A stretch of DNA of 14,670 nt from an uncultured Ruminococcus sp. (GTDB lineage: Bacteria; Bacillota; Clostridia; UBA1212; UBA1255): NCBI GenBank assembly GCA_902782885.1, contig CACZOW010000320.1, forward strand, positions 1 through 14,670, read 5' to 3'. This document shows positions 7,144 through 14,670 of the stretch, piece after piece (the stretch's first letter is position 1; each line of letters begins with the position of its first letter). Below the pieces are notes generated by a model. It was not told the origin of the DNA. It searched no databases and was given only the letters and a program-made list of their open reading frames with translations. The position numbers and the translations under genes were made by a program.

Positions 7144-8457
7144 TTATTGCAGCATGGTCTTCTGGCGCGCCAGCGTTGCCTGCGCGAAAATGATCGCGGA
7201 GACGGCGAACAGCATTGACAGCGCGGACTGCACCTGCTGGGCGTAGACCTGAATGCCGAAGAGGGTGTTGCCGCCGGCCTGGATGAAAGCCAGCAGCCTT
7301 CCGGAAAGCAGCGCGCAGAGGAAGCCGAACACGCCGGCGATGCAGTCTTTGAGCGCTGCGGCCTGGACGAAATATCTGACGTCCACATACGCGTAGGAAA
7401 TATTGATCATATTTTGATACGTACCGGCCTGGCTGATGTTGTACAGGACAACGAACACGATAATGAGCCATCGGGAGCCCGGCGCGGTGAACATGTTGAC
7501 CGCGTACGCGCTGGCGGCGATCACCAGCCCCAGCTGTATCCCGCGGACGAAACCGTGCTTGTCCGTGAATTTGCCGAACAGTTTGGAAAGTGCGAACCGG
7601 ACGATAACGCCGCAGATGTTAATTAGCTGGATCTGACCGAGCGTGTAGAAAAGTTCCACCTGCTTGTACGTACCCAGAAAACCCAGGGTGGTGTACGTGC
7701 CGCCCCACCAGAGGCATTTGAGGATGACGGTGTTGACGTAATTTCTGTTGCCCAGAGTGTTTTTCATTATTTCGGACAGTTTTGGCGGGCGTTCCGCCGC
7801 GGCGGGCCGGTTTTCGCGCTTTATCAGCAGCAGGCATATCAGGTCGGAGGCGCAGAAAATGAACATCAGGACGCTGGACAGCAGAAAGCCGTGCGTCAGG
7901 TTACCGCTCGCGTCGAACCGGTCAATAGCGTAGCCCAGCAGCAGCGACACGATAACGCCCGAGAACAGCGAGACCATCTCTTTCGTTGACGAAAAACTTG
8001 CGCGTTTGTGAGGGTCAACGAAGGAATTGCCCCATTTATATATAAGCGTGGAGACGAAGTAATTGCCGAAATATGCTGTGAGCAGGCAGACGACGAACAG
8101 TATCCGCCTGACGCGGTCGTCCGCGGGCACGAAGGGTATCAGATACAGGCACGAAAACAGAAACTGCGCGACGGTGTGGAATATCACCGCCGTGCGTTTT
8201 GTGTTCCGGATCCGGCCCATGACGAGGACGGCAAATATCTGAAACAGGAACGAAAGCGAGATCAGCGACGAAATAATGCCGCACAGCGCGTCGCTCGCGC
8301 CGAAATATTTGAGCAGTTTGGCAATAAACGCGTCGGCGACCAGCAGCGAGACGAAATATTCAAACATGCATTCCAGCGTGTACGCGCGGCGGGACCTTTT
8401 ATAATCTTTGCTGCTGTACAGCTCTGAGTTTTCCGGTGTTTCCGTTTTATCTGACAT
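7144..8457 (-). CDS. MFS-type transporter, about 12 membrane segments
   Basis: Integral membrane protein of 437 residues with roughly twelve hydrophobic stretches, a cytosolic charged N-terminus (about residues 1-30) and a central charged loop (about 205-235, rich in R, E and P), matching the 6+6 layout of the major facilitator superfamily. Charged loops such as GRIRNTKRT between helices 2 and 3 and GKFTDKHGF in the second half fit the family's loop 2-3 motif. Substrate cannot be inferred. The ATG at 8457 is the only reasonable start, but the nearest Shine-Dalgarno-like GAGGAG lies 18 bases upstream, which is unusually far; translation may be weak or use a folded leader. It follows the MBL-fold gene on the same strand after 182 bp and may share its transcript. 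Confidence 0.8.
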   Translation of the reverse strand: MSDKTETPENSELYSSKDYKRSRRAYTLECMFEYFVSLLVADAFIAKLLKYFGASDALCGIISSLISLSFLFQIFAVLVMGRIRNTKRTAVIFHTVAQFLFSCLYLIPFVPADDRVRRILFVVCLLTAYFGNYFVSTLIYKWGNSFVDPHKRASFSSTKEMVSLFSGVIVSLLLGYAIDRFDASGNLTHGFLLSSVLMFIFCASDLICLLLIKRENRPAAAERPPKLSEIMKNTLGNRNYVNTVILKCLWWGGTYTTLGFLGTYKQVELFYTLGQIQLINICGVIVRFALSKLFGKFTDKHGFVRGIQLGLVIAASAYAVNMFTAPGSRWLIIVFVVLYNISQAGTYQNMINISYAYVDVRYFVQAAALKDCIAGVFGFLCALLSGRLLAFIQAGGNTLFGIQVYAQQVQSALSMLFAVSAIIFAQATLARQKTMLQ

Positions 8458-8489
8458 TTTAAAGCTATTTAAATACTCCTCACGGTATT

Positions 8490-8552
8490 TTCCCCGGGGA
8501 CTTACGGCAATGCTCCGCCGGGGCCGCCGGTAAGCTTATACGCCCCGGGGAA
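8490..8552. repeat. Nested inverted repeat in the MBL-MFS spacer
   Basis: TTCCCCGGGG (8490-8499) and CCCCGGGGAA (8543-8552) form outer arms. Inside them CTTACGGC (8501-8508) pairs with GCCGGTAAG (8526-8534) with one bulged base. The CCCCGGGG blocks are themselves palindromic. On the minus strand the element sits in the leader of the MFS gene, ending about 10 bases before its distant GAGGAG. No T run follows on that strand, so it is not a standard intrinsic terminator; a transcript-stabilising or processing stem or a protein-binding site is possible. Confidence 0.6.
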
Positions 8553-8639
8553 TTTTGTAAAGGACTTTTTATCCGTATGGACGCCCGAACGGATGACCGG
8601 ACGGATGACTGCCCGGATCCTCACGTCCGCCGGGATCGC

Positions 8640-9455
8640 TCAAAGTTCGATCACCTGCGTGCCGTCCTTGCTGACGTAGTTCTGCTTTACGCCCAGTTCT
8701 TCCATCCAGCGCCGGACGACAAGCGTTTGAAGGCTGCCCGTGCCGTTCACGTTGCTCCATACCCAGGAAGGCGTCGGCCACAGGCACACTTCCGGCGCGA
8801 CTGCCTCATAAAAGGGCCGGTTGCAGCCGTTTTGCCCGTGGTGCGCCATCTGGCAGAAGTCGCATTTCAGCAGGCCGCTGTCTCCGTAGAGCCGGAGGAC
8901 TTTATTGCCCGCCTCGATGCCCGCGTCGCCGGTGAACATGACGCTTTTGCCGCCGAGCTCCATACGGAAGATGATGGAAGAGTTGTTGGCGCGGTTGTGC
9001 CTGAACTCAGGATCCGGAGAATACAGGATGTAGAATTTTGCCGCGCCGACGTCCAGCACGTCCCCGCCGGATACGATGCGCATTTTGTCGGCGAACAGCG
9101 GCAGCGTGCGGTAGAACAGGTCCATGGTCTCCGCGGCGGATTTGTCCTCGGCGGCCAGGTATTCGCGGGAAGGGAAGTTCAGGTACACGCGGTCAACGTC
9201 GAATTCGTCCCGGTGTTTTTCGATCATTTCGAAAAAAACGGTGGCGTGGTCGTCGTGGGGGTGCGACAGGAACCAGGCGTCAATATGCGGCTTTCCGGTT
9301 CCCGCGGTCTGCTTCAGGTATTCTTTAAAGTAATCCGTCTCCGAGGGGAAGCCGCCGTCAATTACTATCAGTTTGCCGTCTTCCGTCGTTATAATGAAGC
9401 TGTTGCCGATCGTGTCTGTCACGGACTTCAGCATGTGTATAGCGTTTTTACCCAT
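8640..9455 (-). CDS. Metallo-beta-lactamase-fold hydrolase, ComEC-like domain
   Basis: A 271-residue stand-alone protein of the metallo-beta-lactamase fold. The metal-binding HxHxDH signature is intact as HPHDDH (His65, His67, Asp69, His70), with FTGDA (Asp177) and AHHG (205-207) supplying later ligands, and ANNSSIIFRM resembling the segment before the second metal site in ComEC-type hydrolase domains. There is no signal peptide and no membrane helix, unlike full ComEC. The start at 9455 was preferred to an upstream in-frame ATG at 9488 because GGAGGA lies about 7 bases before it. It has its own promoter, divergent from the lipoprotein gene, and is followed by the MFS gene. Members of this group include nucleases and small-molecule hydrolases; the actual substrate is unknown. 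Confidence 0.85.
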   Translation of the reverse strand: MGKNAIHMLKSVTDTIGNSFIITTEDGKLIVIDGGFPSETDYFKEYLKQTAGTGKPHIDAWFLSHPHDDHATVFFEMIEKHRDEFDVDRVYLNFPSREYLAAEDKSAAETMDLFYRTLPLFADKMRIVSGGDVLDVGAAKFYILYSPDPEFRHNRANNSSIIFRMELGGKSVMFTGDAGIEAGNKVLRLYGDSGLLKCDFCQMAHHGQNGCNRPFYEAVAPEVCLWPTPSWVWSNVNGTGSLQTLVVRRWMEELGVKQNYVSKDGTQVIEL

Positions 9456-9493
9456 TTCGCGTTCCTCCGGTCTTGTCTTTATTGACAATAACT

Positions 9494-9521
9494 ATTATAC
9501 TATTATACCAGCCGCGGTCAA
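9494..9521 (-). promoter_or_regulatory. Promoter for the MBL-fold gene
   Basis: On the minus strand TTGACC (9521-9516), a 16-bp spacer and TATAAT (9499-9494) give a good sigma-A promoter. A second TATAAT copy lies 8 bp upstream at 9507-9502. The predicted start near 9487 leaves a short leader of about 32 bases to the ATG at 9455. Confidence 0.65.
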
Positions 9522-9542
9522 GCCCGCTTTGCGGCAACAGAC

Positions 9543-9571
9543 TTGAAAAAAAACGGCACGGGTGCTATAAT
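9543..9571 (+). promoter_or_regulatory. Promoter for the small lipoprotein gene
   Basis: TTGAAA (9543-9548), a 17-bp spacer and TATAAT (9566-9571) closely match the sigma-A consensus. Transcription would begin near 9578, about 50 bases before the ATG at 9627. It is divergent from the MBL-fold gene promoter. Confidence 0.75.
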
Positions 9572-9626
9572 AGGATCCGGAAAAGCCGCACACTCCTTGT
9601 CAGTTTGAAGTATCGGAGGATCGCCA

Positions 9627-10226
9627 ATGCATTCTGTCAGAAATCATCCCGGGCTGAAAATAATAGCAATTTCAACTTGTTTATTGTTCATTTTATTGTT
9701 CAGCGCCTGCTCGATAGGATCTGTTTTTAAAACGATCTTTAGGATCTTTGGAAAAGCGGAAGGTGATCATGGCGCCGATGCGGAAGAGTATGCCGTTATG
9801 ATCAAAGTTTTAGATGCGATTCAAAGCAGAGACGAAAATGCGCTGCGGAAGTTATTTTCGCCTAAAACAGTTGTAAAAGTGGACGGCTTCGATCAAAGTA
9901 TGAGAGATCTGTTCGATTATTATCAGGGCGAATATATTTCTATTGAATATAAAGGATCAAGCGGCAGCGAGAGTAGGGATTATGGTGAAAAACAAAGATA
10001 TATAGGCTTCTCTTACGACGTTAAAACAAACAAGAACGAATTTCGTTTTAGCATAGATTGTTGTACTGCAGATTCAGCAGACGGGGACAATGTAGGTATT
10101 TTTTCTTTGTATATCATCAAAATGGAAGACGATACGGATCCGGAATACGGTTACGGCGGTGACGGGAAAGAAACACCCGGGATCAATATCGGAATCAGGA
10201 ACGTATTGCCGATTGAAGAAGAGTAA
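9627..10226 (+). CDS. Small lipoprotein, DUF5104-like
   Basis: A 199-residue exported protein. Residues 10-27 form a hydrophobic signal ending in FSAC, with Cys28 as the likely lipidated residue, so it should be anchored to the outer face of the membrane. The mature part resembles DUF5104 lipoproteins of Clostridia: a helical segment with MIKVLDAIQSRDENALRKLFSP, then LFDYYQGEY and beta strands around GFSYDVKTNKNEFRF and GIFSLYIIK. This family call is from memory of the pattern, not a search, and the function of the family is unknown. GGAGGA lies 7 bases before the ATG. The gene is noticeably more AT-rich than its neighbours (for example about 30 percent GC in 9901-9960 against 60 percent in 10681-10740), which may indicate separate acquisition. 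Confidence 0.8.
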   Translation: MHSVRNHPGLKIIAISTCLLFILLFSACSIGSVFKTIFRIFGKAEGDHGADAEEYAVMIKVLDAIQSRDENALRKLFSPKTVVKVDGFDQSMRDLFDYYQGEYISIEYKGSSGSESRDYGEKQRYIGFSYDVKTNKNEFRFSIDCCTADSADGDNVGIFSLYIIKMEDDTDPEYGYGGDGKETPGINIGIRNVLPIEEE

Positions 10227-10242
10227 AGCCGCGTAAAAAAAG

Positions 10243-10272
10243 TTGCCAGCGGCCCCCGCTGTATTGTATAAT
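10243..10272 (+). promoter_or_regulatory. Promoter with an inverted repeat in its spacer
   Basis: TTGCCA (10243-10248), an 18-bp spacer and TATAAT (10267-10272) form a plausible promoter for the gene at 10316 and perhaps the two after it. The spacer region holds the perfect inverted repeat CAGCGGCCCCCGCTG (10247-10261), six-base arms around CCC, overlapping the end of the -35 box. It could be an operator, or a weak terminator stem for the upstream lipoprotein gene. Confidence 0.5.
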
Positions 10273-10315
10273 CACGTTGACATGATTTTGCGCAAAGAAA
10301 GAAGGGTTCACTGTT

Positions 10316-11230
10316 ATGACACTTGACGAGCAGGATCTTAAGGACGGATTGAAGTTTATCGTCGGGACCTGGGAACCGGACTTTGTTGTCAGCCTGTTTT
10401 CAAACGATCTGGCACATATCCCGGCATCGGAATTCAAAAGCGAAGACGGGACGGACTTTACTGCCCTGAAATTCGAGTTTTTCGAAGACCATACGATGAA
10501 GTTCGTTGACACCGCGAAAGGCACGGAGGAAGCCGGAACGTGGGAACAGATCGGCCGGATAAAATATAAGTATAATGTTGACCGCTTCCTCGAAGTGCCG
10601 GACGGCCCGTTCAAGAGCGCCGTGCAGGAACTGGAGATCTCCGGAGGAAATCTGGTGTTCGGGCTGGGGTTTTTGTGCATCTCCATGAAGAAGACGGCCG
10701 ACGGCATCGTAACGGAAGTGAAGGAGCCCGACATCGGCGACCTGGTGCCCTCCGAGTCCGATCTGGCCATGAAAGATATCGTGGGCAGATACGTGACGTA
10801 CAAATCTTTCGCGTTCATTGACGGGAAGGCGGGTGCGTTTACGAAGGAGGAAATCGAGGCGGACTGCAAAGCAAAAATTGCCGCCGGAGAGATGGAAGAG
10901 AGCGACCTCGCCGAATACCTTTCCATTTTCGATTCGGCAGTGGTATTTACCGACGATCACAAGGTAGAATGGTGGATGAAGATACCCGCGGGCGTTCCCG
11001 AAGAAGAGATCCAAAAAGCGCTCGAAGCCGGAGAGATCAGCGAGGTCAAAGACGGAATGTTCCTGCGGGACACCCAGGAGTGGAAAGCGGTCGGCGGCAA
11101 ATATTACTACAATACCGAGGAGCACCGCGAGCTCTATGACGAGGTCCAGTCACCGTGGGACGAGCTGGTGCTCGCCGCGGACGGCACTATCGCGCTGAAC
11201 GAAGGTTTAACGATAATAAAGAAGATCTGA
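10316..11230 (+). CDS. Hypothetical protein with two lipocalin-like halves
   Basis: A 304-residue, acidic protein with no signal peptide or membrane helix, so probably cytosolic. I do not recognise a named family. The sequence reads as two beta-rich units. Residues about 14-127 run from IVGTWE through LKFEFFEDHTMKF, TWEQIGRIKYKY and QELEISGGNLVF to FLCISMKKT. Residues about 155-304 run from IVGRYV through VVFTDDHKVEWWM, WKAVGGKYYY and DELVLAADGTIAL to TIIKKI. Both start IVG(T/R)(W/Y) and repeat the order 'turn-hx-strand-W-strand-Y-strand', as in lipocalin-like domains of Clostridia, suggesting internal duplication. The second half has a charged insertion (about 176-205). The ribosome binding site is weak (GAAGGG about 9 bases before ATG). 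It is 43 bp upstream of the large exported protein and may be co-expressed with it. Confidence 0.7.
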   Translation: MTLDEQDLKDGLKFIVGTWEPDFVVSLFSNDLAHIPASEFKSEDGTDFTALKFEFFEDHTMKFVDTAKGTEEAGTWEQIGRIKYKYNVDRFLEVPDGPFKSAVQELEISGGNLVFGLGFLCISMKKTADGIVTEVKEPDIGDLVPSESDLAMKDIVGRYVTYKSFAFIDGKAGAFTKEEIEADCKAKIAAGEMEESDLAEYLSIFDSAVVFTDDHKVEWWMKIPAGVPEEEIQKALEAGEISEVKDGMFLRDTQEWKAVGGKYYYNTEEHRELYDEVQSPWDELVLAADGTIALNEGLTIIKKI

Positions 11231-11273
11231 CTTACCGACCGGCGGATTCCCGTGTATCAGGAGGAGCTAAACG

Positions 11274-13820
11274 ATGGCAAAACGCTCAATAATATGCCTG
11301 CTGTGCATATGCATGTTAGCCGGCGCTTTCGGCTGCCGGCAGACTGCCGGGCCGCAGCCTGAGCCTGAGCCTACCGCGGACTACCAGAAAGCGCCGGAGG
11401 TGCACATTATGAACGACATTCAGTACGAACTGACCTCGAATCTCCAGAGGACCGGCGACCATGTCAACCTGTTCATCCCCCATGCGGGCGGCGCGAAGAC
11501 CGGCACGGAAGTAACCGCTCAGCTCACGCTGGACGTGACGACGGAATACTTCGATTATTACATCGTCGACTGGGGCGACGGCACCTGGAGCTACGACGGT
11601 CCGTACGCCAGCGAGGAAAACTACAAACCCACGGCGGAGATCAGGCACATTTATAAAAAAGCAGGCGAATACGGAGTGAAGGCATGCGGCGTGAATCTCA
11701 AGACCGGCAAGCTGTACGGCTGGTGCGAGGCCAAGGCCGTGAAAGTTTCCGGAGACGACTGGAACGGCGAGCTGATCGCCGACGTCACGCCCATCGGATC
11801 AAGCAGCGCGGGAGAGGAGTACGGTTTTGACAAAATCGCCGACGGCTCCAACGCTACCCGTTGGCAGAGCGCCGTGTCCGACTCGCCCGAAACGCAGGAA
11901 TACGTCGGTTATCTGTTTGACGGCTACTACACGCTCGACTCATTGGAGATCAAATTCCCGGCCGGAATGGAAGTGTTTCCGGCGAATATCAGCATCGAAT
12001 ACACCACCGACGGCGTGATCTGGTACATGATGCCGCGCTACTATTACGTGCTGCCCAATTCGGAAGGTTATTTCACCTGCGATATGAATTTCCCGGACCC
12101 GATGGGGGCAACGCTCGTACTGCCGCTCAAAGGGATCGCGGCCGGCGGCATCCGCGTAAAGTGCGTCAACTACCCCTCGTACTCCGCCGGCGGCAACTCC
12201 TTCAGCGTGGAGGAGATGCGGGCGTACGGTAAAAAAGGCACCTTCTTCTACACCTCGTACGACGGATATTACAACGCGGATCTCAGCAATATGTGGACGA
12301 TCTTCGGCACCGCAAAGACCGAACCGAACGTGTACAATTCGCTGAGCGGCGCGGGGCAGAACCCCGAGCCTTTCCGCTCCGGCGAGGCAATGATCGCTTC
12401 CGTAGAGTGGACCGCCTGGAACGGCGCCAAACTGAACTGGACGGGGTATACCGAAGCGGTGAAGATCCACGAAGATTCGCTGAAAAAGGCAATGTACGGC
12501 GGCGACGGCTGGTACTACAACGAAGAGCAGGGCAAGTACGTTGTCGACACCACGGAATACAGGAACAATCCGCGCGGCGACGGCTTCATCTGGGCGACGA
12601 GCGCGGCGCCGCAGCATCTTGACGCCCAGAACCATTACACCAATAACTCCGCGCTGATAATTGCCTCCCGCGACTTCCTGCTCACCGGCAACGGCACCGA
12701 CGGCTTCCTCGAAAGCACCAACGGCCGGAAGCAGGTCATGCTGGCCAAACTGCGCAAGGCGATGGACTATATGCTGACGACGCTGAACGGCGAGTCGGGA
12801 CTGATGACGATATACGATCCGCGCAACAACGGCACCGTGTACGGCATGGCTTCCAACTACTGGGACAGCCTCAATTTCTTCGGCTACAACTCCGCGTACG
12901 AGAACGTGATGTTCTATCAGGCCGTGCTGGCCATGGCGGATATAGAAAGCTTCATCGGCAACACCGCCGAAGCGGACCGCTACACCGCATTGGCCGCGAA
13001 GATAAAAGCAAAATTCAACGACTATTTCTGGGACAGCGGAAAGGGCCGGTACATCACCTCGGTGAACGTTGACGGCGACGTGCTGGACTTCGGATTGACC
13101 TTCGTCAACTTCATGGCAGTCTCCGTCGGGCTCGCTTCAAAAGAGCAGGCGCAGCAGATCTACGACTGGGTGGACGGAAAGCGGATCATTGCCGGCGACA
13201 CCTCCAAAGGCGCGGATATATACAATTTTAAAGTATCGGCCAGGGCCAATACGGTAGCCATCGAGACGGTGGAGGTTGACGGGCTGCACTACTGGTGGTA
13301 CAACGGCCATTCCTTCAACGACGTCAAGCCCGGCCACTGGGGCGAGTACGGCAATCAGATGCAGAACGGCGGCACGATCTTCTACACGTCTTTCTATGAT
13401 ATAATGGGCCGCACGCTGCTTTCCGGGGACAACGCCATCGGCCGCTTCAACACGATCATGGCGGAGTTCCATAAAGACTCCCTCAGAAGGGCGCCCCGGC
13501 CGCTTCCGGGCAACTTCTACCAGGTGAGCATCGTGGGCGAGTTCCCTGAATCCGGCCTGGTGCCGCTGTCCTTCCTGACCGGCATCATCGGCGTGACGCC
13601 GGACGTGAAAGGCCTGAAGGTCGAGAGCAATCTGCCTTCCGACATGACGTTTGCGGGCGTCTCCGAGTACTGGTACGGAAACAAGCCGTACTCTATCGAA
13701 GTCAACAGATCCCTGACGGAACCTTCCGTCGCGCAGGAAGGCGACAAATGCGTCGTCCGGCTGCCTGCGGACAATACGTATTACATAACGATGGACGGCC
13801 GCGTGATCCGCGGCGAATAA
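11274..13820 (+). CDS. Exported PKD / F5-8 type C / six-hairpin glycosidase-like protein
   Basis: An 848-residue exported protein. Residues 1-20 are a hydrophobic signal ending at Cys21; the Phe at -2 makes the lipobox (AFGC) atypical, so lipidation is likely but not certain. A short Pro/Glu linker follows (28-33). Residues about 85-158 look like a PKD domain (VDWGDGTW, IRHIYKKAGEYGVKACG). Residues about 165-320 look like an F5/8 type C carbohydrate-binding domain (IADGSNATRWQS, LDSLEIKF, IRVKCVNYPS). Residues about 365-770 resemble the (alpha/alpha)6 glycosidase core: DSLNFFGYNSAYENVMFYQAVL, AKIKAKFNDYFWD and HWGEYGNQMQNGG. Asp531 and Glu691 are candidate catalytic acids by position only. 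The C-terminal segment (about 770-848) forms a beta-sandwich-like cap. It probably acts on a cell-surface or dietary glycan; substrate and GH family are not determined. AGGAGGAG precedes the ATG. Confidence 0.82.
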   Translation: MAKRSIICLLCICMLAGAFGCRQTAGPQPEPEPTADYQKAPEVHIMNDIQYELTSNLQRTGDHVNLFIPHAGGAKTGTEVTAQLTLDVTTEYFDYYIVDWGDGTWSYDGPYASEENYKPTAEIRHIYKKAGEYGVKACGVNLKTGKLYGWCEAKAVKVSGDDWNGELIADVTPIGSSSAGEEYGFDKIADGSNATRWQSAVSDSPETQEYVGYLFDGYYTLDSLEIKFPAGMEVFPANISIEYTTDGVIWYMMPRYYYVLPNSEGYFTCDMNFPDPMGATLVLPLKGIAAGGIRVKCVNYPSYSAGGNSFSVEEMRAYGKKGTFFYTSYDGYYNADLSNMWTIFGTAKTEPNVYNSLSGAGQNPEPFRSGEAMIASVEWTAWNGAKLNWTGYTEAVKIHEDSLKKAMYGGDGWYYNEEQGKYVVDTTEYRNNPRGDGFIWATSAAPQHLDAQNHYTNNSALIIASRDFLLTGNGTDGFLESTNGRKQVMLAKLRKAMDYMLTTLNGESGLMTIYDPRNNGTVYGMASNYWDSLNFFGYNSAYENVMFYQAVLAMADIESFIGNTAEADRYTALAAKIKAKFNDYFWDSGKGRYITSVNVDGDVLDFGLTFVNFMAVSVGLASKEQAQQIYDWVDGKRIIAGDTSKGADIYNFKVSARANTVAIETVEVDGLHYWWYNGHSFNDVKPGHWGEYGNQMQNGGTIFYTSFYDIMGRTLLSGDNAIGRFNTIMAEFHKDSLRRAPRPLPGNFYQVSIVGEFPESGLVPLSFLTGIIGVTPDVKGLKVESNLPSDMTFAGVSEYWYGNKPYSIEVNRSLTEPSVAQEGDKCVVRLPADNTYYITMDGRVIRGE

Positions 13821-13846
13821 TAAATCTTTTTACGGAGGAGAGCACA

Positions 13847-14670
13847 ATGAAAAAAATAGTATCTGTGATGCTGGTACTGGTGTTGACGCTGTCACTGTTC
13901 GGCACGTTCGCGTTTGCCGCCGAGAGCGGTGAGGGCGAACTCGATCAAAACGTTGTCCGCGTATACACCTACGACGAGAACAACGGACATTCGCCTTCGA
14001 TCTGGCTGAATACGTTCGATTACGACGGCAACTGCACCGGTACCGACTACGCGATCTTCAACGTTGCCGCGCCGATGAAGGCCATCGGTCTTCCGGAACT
14101 GTACGCGGGTAAATCCGAAAACCACGCGGACGCCACCGCCCGGTTCGAACTGTTCAACTGGGATACGGACACCGAAAAGACGTTTACCGGCGTGCCGGCG
14201 TTTTCCGAGGAAGTGTACTTCGACGGAGACAGCAAGGTGCTGCCGTATTTCACCTTTGAGCAGCCGCTGCCGGCGGGGCAGTATGTGTTCCGGATCACCC
14301 AGCTTTCCGGCGTGGACGAAGAGGGCAACAAGCCGTACACGGTGCTGCCCATGGGCGACCAGAAATTTGCGGAGACCAAGATCGAATTCGACACCCGCGG
14401 CGCCTTCGTGTTCTATGTCGATTTTGAAAACACCGACGGCGTAACGGATTATTTCGTAAATCTGGCGGGAAAGGATTCGGATGTCGACGTGCAGCCCGAA
14501 AAGACCGTTATCCCGCGCAAAGCCGACGGCGCCGCGTACCCGCTTTTCGAATACGGCCTGGTGACGCCTGTGATCCCGGACGGACAGGTGCTGTATTCCA
14601 TCTCGCTGATCAACGCTCCGACCTGGGTCAACAAAAACGGCGACTCCGACGTGGCGTTCGAGGTCTACAA
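13847..14670 (+). CDS. Secreted protein, C-terminus beyond the window
   Basis: An open frame from ATG at 13847 runs to the window end without a stop (274 complete codons), so the gene continues to the right. GGAGGAG lies about 7 bases before the ATG. The product begins with a clear signal peptide (MKKIVSVMLVLVLTLSLFG, then an AFA-A cleavage site near residue 24), with no lipobox Cys, so it is secreted or wall-associated. The mature part is acidic and rich in Tyr, Phe, Thr and Gly, with beta-strand patterns such as ARFELFNWDTDTEKTF, QYVFRITQLSG and GAFVFYVDFENTDG, and resembles Ig-like or cell-surface repeat proteins of Clostridia. No catalytic motif or family is recognised. It starts 26 bp after the glycosidase-like gene, indicating co-transcription. 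Confidence 0.85.
   Translation, partial: MKKIVSVMLVLVLTLSLFGTFAFAAESGEGELDQNVVRVYTYDENNGHSPSIWLNTFDYDGNCTGTDYAIFNVAAPMKAIGLPELYAGKSENHADATARFELFNWDTDTEKTFTGVPAFSEEVYFDGDSKVLPYFTFEQPLPAGQYVFRITQLSGVDEEGNKPYTVLPMGDQKFAETKIEFDTRGAFVFYVDFENTDGVTDYFVNLAGKDSDVDVQPEKTVIPRKADGAAYPLFEYGLVTPVIPDGQVLYSISLINAPTWVNKNGDSDVAFEVY

Noticed and set aside
8589..8609. ACGGATGAC direct repeat (8589-8597 and 8601-8609)
   Set aside because: Only two short copies with period 12 in a spacer; too little to claim a functional element.
9482..9509. Additional plus-strand promoter TTGACA with TATACC
   Set aside because: The -10 is poor and the better promoter at 9543-9571 sits closer to the lipoprotein gene; the TTGACA overlaps the MBL-fold gene start site by chance in an AT-rich stretch.

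Overview
The window looks like a chromosome segment from a GC-rich Gram-positive anaerobe, most likely a Clostridia-type Bacillota (gut, rumen or digester lineage). This rests on strong AGGAGG-like ribosome binding sites, near-consensus sigma-A promoters, Gram-positive-style lipoprotein and signal peptides, and no outer-membrane genes. The taxonomic assignment is inference.

Left half, minus strand (6900 down to 311): a compact 2-oxoacid dehydrogenase operon in the order E2 (two lipoyl domains, 6900-5158), E3 dihydrolipoyl dehydrogenase (5119-3749), a fused alpha+beta E1 (3703-1232) and a DeoR-family regulator (1093-311). A textbook promoter (TTGACA, 17-bp spacer, TATAAT) lies upstream of E2. 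It is flanked by a 15-bp inverted repeat just past the predicted start site and a perfect 18-bp palindrome upstream, which together look like repressor sites. Together E1, E2 and E3 would oxidatively decarboxylate a 2-oxoacid to acyl-CoA and NADH. The substrate (pyruvate, branched-chain or acetoin-type) cannot be fixed from sequence alone. Between E1 and deoR lie a seven-base tandem repeat and a GC-rich hairpin.

Middle, minus strand (9455 down to 7144): a metallo-beta-lactamase-fold protein resembling the ComEC hydrolase domain, then a 12-helix MFS-type transporter, separated by 182 bp that hold a nested inverted repeat.

Right part, plus strand (9627 to the end): a small AT-richer lipoprotein (DUF5104-like) with its own promoter. 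It is followed by a promoter and a tightly spaced set: a cytosolic protein with two lipocalin-like halves, a large exported PKD / F5-8-type C / six-hairpin glycosidase-like protein, and a secreted protein cut off by the window end. The last three are separated by 43 and 26 bp and probably form a surface or glycan-related unit.

No tRNA, rRNA, CRISPR array, transposase, phage gene or recognisable defence system was seen. The most interesting items are the operator-like architecture of the dehydrogenase operon, the heptamer repeat inside it, the fused E1 with an insertion, and the exported glycosidase-like cassette.
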